Assembly (NCBI GenBank): GCA_016285335.1
Contig: JAEEQO010000108.1
Coordinates: 1-9,607, forward strand
Length of the DNA stretch: 9,607 nucleotides
Direction: 5' to 3'
DNA from: Victivallales bacterium
GTDB taxonomy: Bacteria; Verrucomicrobiota; Lentisphaeria; Victivallales; UBA1829
Shown piece by piece: positions 1-6,707 of this stretch. Position numbers and translations under genes: made by a program. Each line of letters opens with the position of its first letter. Position 1 is the stretch's first letter. The notes beneath the pieces were generated by a model. The model was not told the DNA's origin, searched no databases, and saw nothing but the letters and a program-made list of their open reading frames with translations.

Positions 1-2316
1 CTTGATGTTCTTCTCGTACTTGTGAGCGAGCTTGTTCAGCCTGCGTTCGCCTTCGATCGCGTTGCGGATGCCGTCCTCGCTTTCCTTGGGCTTGTGGGAG
101 AGCGCGAGCTTGACGTTGTTCGCCTGTGAGCTCAGGAGCTCCCACAGGGAATTGAGGTTGTCCTGCGCCACGTCGGACAGCTTGGTGTCGACCTTGGAGA
201 GACGTTTCGTGAGGCGCATGATGTTTGCCGTATGGTCGGCGATGCGTTCGGCGTCGTTGGTGCAGTGCATGAGCAGCGGGATCAGGTTGGACTGCGGATT
301 GGAAAGGTGCTGGCGCGTGATCTGGACCAGGTAGTTCGTGATGTCGGACTGCATCTTGTCGACCTGCTGTTCGTCCGTTTCGAGCTGCTCGAATTCCTTT
401 TCATCGACGTGGGCGGCGCGGAAATGATGGTTGACCGCGCGGTCGATCATGCTCCAGGAGAGCTCGACCATCTTGCGGATCTCGATGATGGACTGCTCGA
501 TTGCCATGGCGGGCGTGCGGAGGAGCAGCGGTTCCAGCGTGCGCGTGCTGACCGGCTTGGTCTTGTCGCCGGGGATGAGCGTTTCGCAGAGATGCGAGAA
601 CGGCTTCAGCACGGGCATGATGGCAAGGACGGTGAGGACGTTGAAGATCGTGTGCGCCATGGCGATGTGGCGTTCCAGGTTCTGCGGGACCGCGGCAAAC
701 GCGTCGCCGGGCGTGATGGCGTTCACGATGTAGAGGAAGAACGGCGTCCTGTGTGCGCCGATGGGGATGTAGAGCAGCACCACCATCAGGACCGCGCCGA
801 AGAAGTTGAACAGGAAGTGCGCGAGCGCGGCCTGCTTCGCCACGCGGTTGGCAGTGAACGAAGCCAGGCAGGCATTGATCGTGGTACCGATATTCGTGCC
901 GATCAGGAGCGGGACGGCGGTGTAGAAATTGACGAGTCCGGCGGCGGACAGCGCCAGGATGATGCCGATGACCGCCGCGCTGGCGCTGACCATGAAGACC
1001 GCGACCATGCCGATCCCGATCGCGCCGAGGATGGGCAGGAACGGCATGAATCCGTCGGGCGTCTTCGGGGCGCAGTCGATCAGGGAGAAGAGCTTCAGGA
1101 ACGACGGGAACGTGCCGAGGATGCTCATCTGCGTGCTCATCATGTTCATGCCGAAGAAGAGCATGCCGAACCCGAAGATGGAGTTGCCCCAACCACGGAT
1201 ATTACGTTTTTTGGAGAAAGTGAGAATCAACCCCAGTGTAATGGCGGGCAATGAAATACCGCTGAGATTGAAAGAAATCAGCTGCGCGGTTATTGTCGTG
1301 CCGATGTTCGCGCCGAAGATGATGCCGATTGCCTGCACCAGGTTCAGCAAGCCGGCGTTGATGAAGCCGAGCACCATGATGGTCGTAGCAGAGCTGGACT
1401 GGATGACCGCGGTGACGAAAGCGCCTGCGATTACGCCGAGAACCGAGTTCTTCGAGAAGAACTGGAGCACGTGCTGCATCTTCTCGCCCGCAATATTCTG
1501 AAGGCCGCGGCTCAGGCGCAACACACCGAAGATCAGGAACGCGATGCCGCCGATCAAGCTCATGGACACGGAGAACATGTCGATGCCGAGCAGACGCGCG
1601 TCGATGGCGCGGATGAAGATGCCGTGCGCCGGATCGGCCACCTCGATCGCGAAGTGGTATTCGCCGGTCTCGCCGCCGAGGCGGACGAACGTCTGCGCCA
1701 GGCCGTTTTTATCGGTCCTGACTTCCGGCGAGAGGACTTTTGGCGAGGATTTGCTGCGCGGCGCGGATTTGACGCTGAAGAAGACGGGCGCGTTCTCGAC
1801 GGGTTTGCCTTCGGCGTCCACGACCTTGATCACGAGCGGATCGCCCATGACCTCGTTGGTGGCGCCCTGCCGTTCGTCGTTTTCGATCTTCGCGCCCACG
1901 ATCATGCGGACGAGGACGGATTTGTCCGGGTCGTTCAGCGGGACGATCTTGACGTAGTTGTCGCCGACCTTATGTCCCGCGCGGACTTTCGCGCGCGCCA
2001 CGCCGACCACGTCGGTCTCCTCGGACAGAGGCGTGATCTCCAGGTCCGAACCGTCGGCGGCCACGAACTTGACCGGCTCGCCGGACAGCACGGGCAGTTT
2101 CTTCGCGGAGGCGGATTCGCTGTCCGCCACGCCGCGTATTTCCACGCGGATGTCCCGTTCGAATTCCTCGCCGGGGACCGTGCACTGGTCGGCGCCGTAG
2201 ATAACGTCGACGCGGCCGATCTTTCCGGTTTGCCCGGACGAACCGTCGCACGAGGTGAAGGAAACGGCCAGAAGAAACGACAGCAGGAGCGAAACGAAGC
2301 AGGATGCGAATCTCAT
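1..2316 (-). CDS. Na+/phosphate cotransporter-family protein with lipoprotein signal, Ig-like domains and PhoU-like C-terminus (partial, C-terminus beyond window)
   Basis: The reading frame is open from an ATG at 2316 to the left window edge (772 codons visible), so the stop lies outside. Residues 1-23 form a lipoprotein signal with lipobox F-T-S-C (Cys23, followed by Asp24, an inner-membrane retention residue in E. coli). Residues about 34-144 and 145-240 look like two beta-rich Ig/invasin-type (Big_1-like) domains. Residues about 246-572 are the NaPi cotransporter (PF02690-type) domain in two inverted repeats: the first has QSSSAT at 306-311 and GANIGTT at 335-341, the second has GTNIGTT at 473-479 but VSASA (443-447) where QSSSA is expected. 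From about residue 604 onward a charged helical region resembles PhoU. The family imports phosphate with Na+ across the inner membrane. The start is supported by GAAGG about 7 nt upstream and a promoter at 2352-2380. Codons around 1195-1300 are AT-richer than the rest. The family call is firm; transport activity is inferred. Confidence 0.92.
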   Translation of the reverse strand, partial: MRFASCFVSLLLSFLLAVSFTSCDGSSGQTGKIGRVDVIYGADQCTVPGEEFERDIRVEIRGVADSESASAKKLPVLSGEPVKFVAADGSDLEITPLSEETDVVGVARAKVRAGHKVGDNYVKIVPLNDPDKSVLVRMIVGAKIENDERQGATNEVMGDPLVIKVVDAEGKPVENAPVFFSVKSAPRSKSSPKVLSPEVRTDKNGLAQTFVRLGGETGEYHFAIEVADPAHGIFIRAIDARLLGIDMFSVSMSLIGGIAFLIFGVLRLSRGLQNIAGEKMQHVLQFFSKNSVLGVIAGAFVTAVIQSSSATTIMVLGFINAGLLNLVQAIGIIFGANIGTTITAQLISFNLSGISLPAITLGLILTFSKKRNIRGWGNSIFGFGMLFFGMNMMSTQMSILGTFPSFLKLFSLIDCAPKTPDGFMPFLPILGAIGIGMVAVFMVSASAAVIGIILALSAAGLVNFYTAVPLLIGTNIGTTINACLASFTANRVAKQAALAHFLFNFFGAVLMVVLLYIPIGAHRTPFFLYIVNAITPGDAFAAVPQNLERHIAMAHTIFNVLTVLAIMPVLKPFSHLCETLIPGDKTKPVSTRTLEPLLLRTPAMAIEQSIIEIRKMVELSWSMIDRAVNHHFRAAHVDEKEFEQLETDEQQVDKMQSDITNYLVQITRQHLSNPQSNLIPLLMHCTNDAERIADHTANIMRLTKRLSKVDTKLSDVAQDNLNSLWELLSSQANNVKLALSHKPKESEDGIRNAIEGERRLNKLAHKYEKNIK

Positions 2317-2351
2317 AAAGGGACCTTCAGCGATATTAAAAATCAAAGGAT

Positions 2352-2380
2352 AATATAACACTCTTTTTGTCAAAAATCAA
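2352..2380 (-). promoter_or_regulatory. sigma70-like promoter for the Na/Pi transporter gene
   Basis: On the minus strand, TTGATT (2380-2375) and TATATT (2357-2352) are separated by 17 bp. Transcription would begin near 2345, giving a leader of about 30 nt before the ATG at 2316, with the ribosome site GAAGG in it. I saw no clear Pho box overlapping it. The call rests on match and spacing only. Confidence 0.55.
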
Positions 2381-2388
2381 GCTGGCCC

Positions 2389-2417
2389 TTGAAAAAGGCG
2401 CAAAGAAGGATTATATT
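2389..2417 (+). promoter_or_regulatory. sigma70-like promoter for the glycosyltransferase-lpxK operon
   Basis: TTGAAA (2389-2394) and TATATT (2412-2417) are separated by 17 bp and point toward the plus-strand operon. A start near 2424 would give an untranslated leader of about 170 nt before the ATG at 2597. It lies back-to-back with the minus-strand promoter, the two -35 boxes being only 8 bp apart, so one regulator could affect both. Confidence 0.55.
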
Positions 2418-2479
2418 ATTCCGGCCGCTTTCCTTCCGAAGCGCAGGCGTCTGCATGGGATGAGGAAAGGAAGTCCCCC

Positions 2480-2505
2480 CCGTTTTCCGGCTGACGGAGA
2501 AACGG
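2480..2505 (+). promoter_or_regulatory. hairpin in the leader of the plus-strand operon
   Basis: CCGTTTTCCG (2480-2489) pairs with CGGA (2495-2498) and AAACGG (2500-2505) across a 5-nt loop with a single bulged G at 2499, giving a 10-bp stem. It is not followed by a T-run, so it is not an obvious intrinsic terminator. It could be an RNA element controlling the downstream gene, or simply GC-rich leader structure. It matches no riboswitch class I recognise. Confidence 0.4.
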
Positions 2506-2596
2506 CCCCGCAACACGGGAAATGACTATTTGCATCGGGATAACGCGGGCATCCGGGCCGATAAAACTTTTTTGAAATCGAAAGCGCTGTCCGCAC

Positions 2597-4690
2597 ATGG
2601 GAACTGTAAAATACCTGATCTCCAATAGCATTTACCCGCTGATCGCGTTTGTCGTCTCCCTGGTCCTGACCCGCGTCTGCATCGGCATCCTGCCCCGTCT
2701 GGGATACATGGACATGCCGCATGGCAGGCACATTCACAAGAAGCCTGTCCCCCGCGGCGGCGGAATCGCGTTCATCTTCGCATTCTGGATTTCCATCTCG
2801 CTTTATACGGCGAAGTTGTGCCATTACGACCTTTCCGGTTTTTCCAGCCTTCCGACCGGGCATTTCCTCATCGCGCTGTCGGGTCCCGCCGTCATCCTGT
2901 TCCTGACCGGGCTGTATGACGACCGGTTCGGCATGTCGAGGATCATCAAGCTTCTGCTCCATGTCTCCGCGGGCGTGGCGGTGTATTTTCTGGGAGGCGG
3001 CATACACGAAATCAAGATTCTCGGGCACACGCTCACGCTCTCCTGGGTCCTCTCGCTGCCCGTGACGGTGCTCTGTACGGTCCTCGTCGTGAACGCGTTC
3101 AACTTGATCGACGGTCTCGACGGTCTCGCCGCAGGGCTTGCGGCCCTTTCCTCCGTCACCATCGCGATCTGGATCTTCATCAGCTGCGGGGACCTGACGA
3201 TGCTGATCCTGCTTCTTACGTTCTGTACGGCCTGCCTCGGATTCCTGGTGTTCAACTTCTCTCCGGCGCGCATTTTCATGGGCGATACGGGCAGCATGTT
3301 CCTCGGGCTCTTCTTCGCCGTGACGATCACGAGCCAGTCCTCGCGGACCGCCACGGTCGCCGCGCTGCTGGTGCCCATGGTCGCCGTCGGAGTGCCGATC
3401 TTCGACGTGATCCTGGCGGTCTGGCGTCGCAGCGTGAGGCGGTTCGGCATCCACATGCTGAAGAACAATCTGGACAATGCGGAAGTGGCGACCGAAATAG
3501 AAAACGGGCTCGACGCTACGGGAAGGATCGAGATCAAGTCGGCGATCGAAGGAAAAAACGGCGTGATGGACGCCGACCAGGACCATCTGCATCACAGGCT
3601 CCTGCGCGAGTCGCACAACAAGACCAGCCGCGCCGTCCTGCTGATGTATTTGATCTCCGTCGCAGTCTCCCTCGCGGCAATAGCCTTCACCTTTATCGAC
3701 AACATCATGCCGGCTCTCGGGTTCCTGCTGTTCATCATCGGCGTTTTCGTTACGCTCCGCCTCGCGAACGTCGAGCTTCTGGCGTCCATGAGCGTCGTGG
3801 CACAGGGGGTCCGCGTCCCCCGCAAGTCTTTCATTCTCACAGCGGCGCATCCGCTGCTTGATTTCATCTTCGTCTCGATTTCCTTCTTTCTCGTCTGGGG
3901 GATACTTCCCGCACCGGTCCGGGCCGCCTACAATTTCCGCCTCGCCCTGATCCTGGTCATGCCGTACTTCCTGATTCTGATCTTCTCCGGCATTTACCGC
4001 ACCTACTGGCTGCGGGCCGGCATCGGCCGTTATTCCCTGCTGCTGACGCTCCTGCTTGCGGCCGCCGTCATTTCTTTTATCTTTTTGAACATCTTTGCCA
4101 CCAGGAACTGGGTGCTCGCCGATGTTCCGATGCGCATGACATTGATCCTGTTCCTGCTCCATGCGTTCTTTTCGATCACGCTCATCCTGTCCGAACGTTT
4201 CCTGCTGCATTTTTTCGAATCCTTCGCGATCCGCTCCTATTTTCTGAAGAACTCCATGGAGGCGGGGCATCACAACACCGTCATCTACGGCGGCGGACTC
4301 GGCTGCCGCCTGTACATCGGCAGTCTTTACAGCTCACGCCGTTTCTCGTGCCCCTTCCGGATCCTCGGCATCGTGGACGAAGACCTGTCGCTTCAGAAAC
4401 TGAACGTCTACGGATTCCCCGTGCTCGGCACCAGCTGGGAACTCGAAGCCGTTTATGAAAAGTCGCCGTTCGATACCATCGTGCTCACCACGGCAAACAT
4501 TTCCGGCGAGGCCGTCGAAAGGATCCGTGCGTTCGCCGATACACACAATATCCGGCTGACCATGTTCCTGGCGCAGGAGTACCCCGCGGACCTGGAGTTT
4601 TTCAGACTGCTTCAGGACAAGGCGATCCACACCGTCCAGAACGCACCTCCGGCCGGACAAGTTGACAAAAACCAGGGACCCGGGCTATGA
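2597..4690 (+). CDS. WecA/MraY-type polyprenyl-phosphate sugar-phosphate transferase fused to a FlaA1/CapD-like N-terminal membrane and Rossmann module
   Basis: 697 residues. The first ~400 are a glycosyltransferase-4 (PNPT) domain, which transfers a UDP-sugar phosphate (typically HexNAc-1-P) to undecaprenyl phosphate at the inner membrane and starts a surface polysaccharide. Diagnostic motifs are the PRGGG loop near the N-terminus, D108-D109 (Mg2+ site), NAFNLIDGLDG at 166-176, FMGDTG at 227-232 and HLHHRL at 330-335, with many membrane helices. An unusual stretch of about 46 residues (283-329) separates the helix after the GDTG motif from HLHHRL. Residues about 419-545 form a second set of membrane helices, followed by a Rossmann-like nucleotide-binding segment with YGGGLG at 564-569, as in the N-terminal half of FlaA1/CapD/WbaP-type proteins; no catalytic half follows. 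ATG 2597 is the only ATG after the in-frame TGA at 2573; its Shine-Dalgarno is poor. The stop overlaps the lpxK start (ATGA). The PNPT call is firm; the sugar and the role of the second module are unknown. Confidence 0.92.
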   Translation: MGTVKYLISNSIYPLIAFVVSLVLTRVCIGILPRLGYMDMPHGRHIHKKPVPRGGGIAFIFAFWISISLYTAKLCHYDLSGFSSLPTGHFLIALSGPAVILFLTGLYDDRFGMSRIIKLLLHVSAGVAVYFLGGGIHEIKILGHTLTLSWVLSLPVTVLCTVLVVNAFNLIDGLDGLAAGLAALSSVTIAIWIFISCGDLTMLILLLTFCTACLGFLVFNFSPARIFMGDTGSMFLGLFFAVTITSQSSRTATVAALLVPMVAVGVPIFDVILAVWRRSVRRFGIHMLKNNLDNAEVATEIENGLDATGRIEIKSAIEGKNGVMDADQDHLHHRLLRESHNKTSRAVLLMYLISVAVSLAAIAFTFIDNIMPALGFLLFIIGVFVTLRLANVELLASMSVVAQGVRVPRKSFILTAAHPLLDFIFVSISFFLVWGILPAPVRAAYNFRLALILVMPYFLILIFSGIYRTYWLRAGIGRYSLLLTLLLAAAVISFIFLNIFATRNWVLADVPMRMTLILFLLHAFFSITLILSERFLLHFFESFAIRSYFLKNSMEAGHHNTVIYGGGLGCRLYIGSLYSSRRFSCPFRILGIVDEDLSLQKLNVYGFPVLGTSWELEAVYEKSPFDTIVLTTANISGEAVERIRAFADTHNIRLTMFLAQEYPADLEFFRLLQDKAIHTVQNAPPAGQVDKNQGPGL

Positions 4691-5889
4691 CGCTGCATGA
4701 AATCGGCGAAAACCTGGAACAGTATTTCATTGAGATCATCCAGGAAAAACGCCGCGGATCGCTCGACCGCATCACCTACGGCATCCTCTTCCTGGTCTCC
4801 AGGTTCTACCGCCGCGCCGTGCAGTTCCGCCTCTGGCTCTACGAAAACCGCGTGATCCGCAACCACTCCATCGGCTGCCTGGTGATCAGCATCGGCAACC
4901 TCACCTGCGGCGGCACGGGCAAGACCCCGGTCGTCGAGATCTTCGCCAAAACCCTGAGCAGGAAAGGACGCCGCGTCGCGGTCCTGAGCCGCGGCTACCG
5001 CAGCCGCGACAGGTCGTTCCTCGATAAGCTCCGCCGCAAGTTCTCCTCCCGCCAGATGTCCTCGGACCGCACCTCATGGAGCCTCCGCGGCATCGCGCCC
5101 CGCGTCGTTTCCGACGGAAAGGACCTCCTGCTGAACTCGCTTTCCGCGGGCGACGAGCCGTACATGCTGGCGACGAACCTGAAAGACGTGGTCGTGCTGG
5201 TCGACAAGGACCGCGTGAAGTCCGGCCTCTACGCCATCGAGGAATTCCACACCGACACGCTCATCCTCGACGACGGCTTCCAGTACCTCGGGCTCCGGCC
5301 GCACCTGAACATCCTGCTCGTCGACTCCACCTCCCCGTTCGGAAACCATCACGTTCTCCCGCGCGGACTCCTTCGCGAACCCGTCAAGAACATCCGCCGC
5401 GCCGATTACATCTTCCTCACGAAATCCGACGGTTCGCCGCGTCTGCGCCACCTGAAGGATTTCCTGCGCCGCCACAACCGCCGCGCCGAGATCATCGAGT
5501 GCTGCCACAAGCCGAAATACCTGGAGGAAGTGTTCGACCGCGGCGTCCGGTTCCCCCTCGCCATGCTGAACGGCCTCAAGATCGCCTCGCTGTCCGCCAT
5601 CGCGAATCCCGCCAGCTTCAACGCATTCCTGACCCAGCACGGCGGCGTGATCGTGCTCGAACGCCATTTCGCCGACCATCACCGTTACAGCCAGCAGGAA
5701 ATGATCGATTTCGTGAACAGCGCCAAGGCCGTCGGCGCCGAATACATCCTCACCACGGAAAAGGACGCCGTCCGCATGCCGCGTCTCGACCGCCGCGACC
5801 TCCCGTTCCTCTTCCTCCGCATCGAGATCGACATCCTCAGCGGACAGGAAAACTTCGACCAGTGCATTACCCGTATCTGCTTCCTGTGA
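4687..5889 (+). CDS. lpxK: tetraacyldisaccharide 4'-kinase (lipid A 4'-kinase)
   Basis: LpxK phosphorylates the 4' position of the tetraacyl-disaccharide-1-phosphate lipid A precursor using ATP, at the cytoplasmic face of the inner membrane. Visible motifs are the Walker A loop GGTGKT at 75-80 within a GNLTCGGTGKTP context, SRGY at 101-104, VVSDG at 140-144, the DDGFQ motif at 195-199, the LLREP segment, DHHRY at 330-334 (site of the conserved LpxK histidine) and TTEKDA at 356-361. An N-terminal hydrophobic/basic helix before the P-loop fits the membrane-binding hull of the family. At 400 residues it is longer than the usual ~310-350; about 20 extra residues lie between SRGY and VVSDG. It is translationally coupled to the upstream transferase through ATGA, with AGGGA 8 nt before the start. 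It implies an LPS-bearing outer membrane. Confidence 0.95.
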   Translation: MTLHEIGENLEQYFIEIIQEKRRGSLDRITYGILFLVSRFYRRAVQFRLWLYENRVIRNHSIGCLVISIGNLTCGGTGKTPVVEIFAKTLSRKGRRVAVLSRGYRSRDRSFLDKLRRKFSSRQMSSDRTSWSLRGIAPRVVSDGKDLLLNSLSAGDEPYMLATNLKDVVVLVDKDRVKSGLYAIEEFHTDTLILDDGFQYLGLRPHLNILLVDSTSPFGNHHVLPRGLLREPVKNIRRADYIFLTKSDGSPRLRHLKDFLRRHNRRAEIIECCHKPKYLEEVFDRGVRFPLAMLNGLKIASLSAIANPASFNAFLTQHGGVIVLERHFADHHRYSQQEMIDFVNSAKAVGAEYILTTEKDAVRMPRLDRRDLPFLFLRIEIDILSGQENFDQCITRICFL

Positions 5890-6136
5890 CCGTCGACGAG
5901 GTCGGCGGCCTGGTCGTTCGAGAGCAGCCGCCGGCAGAACGCGAGCGGTTCGCCTTTGCCGCCGAGGCATCTGCCACTGCGAAAGCCGCAGAACGACCGC
6001 CGCAGGAGTTGGGCCTCGCGTGCGCTCAGTACCGCGACGCGGGATTCAGGGCATCACGATACCGCCTTTTCTGCCGTGATTCATTGGACCGGCACATATT
6101 TTCCCGTTTTTTCTTGTCAGAAACTGTCGACGGGCC
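5890..6136. other. gap between lpxK and the tRNA promoter, no convincing gene
   Basis: There is no ATG-initiated gene here. A weak stem TGCCG/CGGCA (6072-6076 with 6090-6094) followed by six Ts at 6107-6112 could end the lpxK transcript, but the stem is short and the loop long. On the minus strand a frame is open from 6053 through this gap into the antisense of lpxK (to 5685); its 5880-6050 part translates into a rather protein-like sequence, but without any ATG before 5867. It may be a gene remnant or chance. Confidence 0.4.
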
Positions 6137-6164
6137 TTGATTTTTCCGGAAACAGATGTATAGT
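6137..6164 (+). promoter_or_regulatory. sigma70-like promoter for tRNA-Val
   Basis: TTGATT (6137-6142) and TATAGT (6159-6164) are 16 bp apart, placing a start near 6171, about 16 nt before the mature tRNA 5' end. Its position immediately before a stable-RNA gene supports it. Confidence 0.6.
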
Positions 6165-6186
6165 AAATGATGATCGTTTATCAAAT

Positions 6187-6263
6187 GGTCGCTTAGTTCA
6201 GTTGGTTAGAACGCATCCTTCACACGGATGAGGTCGAGAGTTCGAGTCTCCCAGCGACCACCA
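6187..6263 (+). tRNA. tRNA-Val(CAC)
   Basis: A full cloverleaf is visible. The acceptor stem GGTCGCT (6187-6193) pairs perfectly with AGCGACC (6253-6259). The D stem is GTTC/GAAC, with GG in the loop. The anticodon stem CATCC/GGATG is perfect, with loop TTCACAC (6219-6225), anticodon CAC (reads GTG, valine). The T loop is TTCGAGT. Discriminator A at 6260 and a genome-encoded CCA at 6261-6263 complete it. The T stem GAGAG/CTCCC has one A-C mismatch (6237 with 6251; positions 50 and 64); a T at 6251 would restore pairing. It is preceded by its own promoter and followed by seven Ts. Confidence 0.97.
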
Positions 6264-6270
6264 TTTTTTT
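6264..6270 (+). terminator. T-run ending the tRNA transcript
   Basis: Seven consecutive Ts directly follow the encoded CCA. The GC-rich acceptor and T-arm stems just upstream could act as the hairpin of an intrinsic terminator. No separate hairpin lies between the tRNA and the T-run. Confidence 0.4.
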
Positions 6271-6430
6271 GTCTTTGTACAATCCGCGTCCTCACATAGA
6301 ATTTTTAGCCTTTTCTTCCTAAATCCACCTCAGTTCGCGAGTTATAAAAAGAACAATCGGCACTCCCTTTCTCCACAGAGAATCCAATAAGTCGCATTTT
6401 CGTCTGAGCTCAGCGCGCTTTTTCGCCCCA

Positions 6431-6500
6431 AATTCTCCGTTTTCGGCGATTTTGAGATGAGGACTCGACCCCATCTCCGATTAAACTCAAACGGAGAATT
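6431..6500. repeat. 12-bp perfect inverted repeat
   Basis: AATTCTCCGTTT at 6431-6442 is the exact reverse complement of AAACGGAGAATT at 6489-6500, 46 nt apart. Inside lie a further pair TTTGAG/CTCAAA (6451-6456 with 6486-6491, overlapping the right arm) and GAGATG/CATCTC (6454-6459 with 6472-6477). The right arm also shares GGAGAATT with 6516-6523, so alternative pairings compete. Confidence 0.7.
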
Positions 6501-6575
6501 CTGCGCTATTTTTTTGGAGAATTTCACTTTTACATATCAACGAATTTAGCGCAACCCCATTCTCCGAGTCCTCAT
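6457..6575. repeat. 11-bp perfect inverted repeat bounding a 119-bp segment
   Basis: ATGAGGACTCG at 6457-6467 is the exact reverse complement of CGAGTCCTCAT at 6565-6575. Within it, TGCGCTA (6502-6508) pairs with TAGCGCA (6547-6553) and GGAGAAT (6493-6499) with ATTCTCC (6559-6565), giving a nested stem. The segment could be a very small non-autonomous element, but I see no target-site duplication outside the arms. Confidence 0.6.
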
Positions 6576-6606
6576 ACCCCATTTTTCGGGATTGGCTCTC
6601 TGTCTT

Positions 6607-6629
6607 TGACCTCAAAAAATATGAGGTCA
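6607..6629. repeat. 8-bp perfect hairpin
   Basis: TGACCTCA (6607-6614) and TGAGGTCA (6622-6629) form a perfect stem around the A-rich 7-nt loop AAAAATA. No T-run follows on either strand, so it is not a standard intrinsic terminator. It could equally be an operator-like dyad. Confidence 0.55.
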
Positions 6630-6707
6630 CGCCAAAACCCAAAAATTCAACGTTACCATAAACGCAAAGACATAACGCCTCGACCTGATATGGGAAGCCT
6701 AACGGCG

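Noticed and set aside
401..1192. 263-codon minus-strand frame inside the Na/Pi gene
   Set aside because: It is on the same strand but in a different frame from the transporter, and its product is a histidine/arginine/proline-rich sequence without domain features.
232..2358. Two long plus-strand frames (232-1254 and 1471-2358)
   Set aside because: Both are antisense to the Na/Pi transporter gene, which has recognisable motifs, a signal peptide, a ribosome site and a promoter. The plus-strand products are low-complexity D/R/H/V-rich sequences.
2411..4273. 620-codon minus-strand frame
   Set aside because: It lies antisense to the PNPT transferase, whose catalytic motifs are all intact. Its product is an unbroken run of charged and glutamine residues without a domain, the usual result of G/C-ending codons read backward.
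5074..6140. Overlapping frames at 5074-5970 (minus) and 5076-6140 (plus)
   Set aside because: Both overlap lpxK in other frames and yield arginine/proline- or valine/glutamate-rich translations. Only lpxK shows family motifs.
6187..6263. tRNA as an attachment site of an integrated element
   Set aside because: I found no second copy of the tRNA 3' end in the window and no integrase. The neighbouring repeat-rich block alone is not enough to claim integration.
6369..6575. CRISPR-like array
   Set aside because: The repeated GGAGAATT/ATTCTCC units are short, in both orientations and irregularly spaced, and no cas gene is present.
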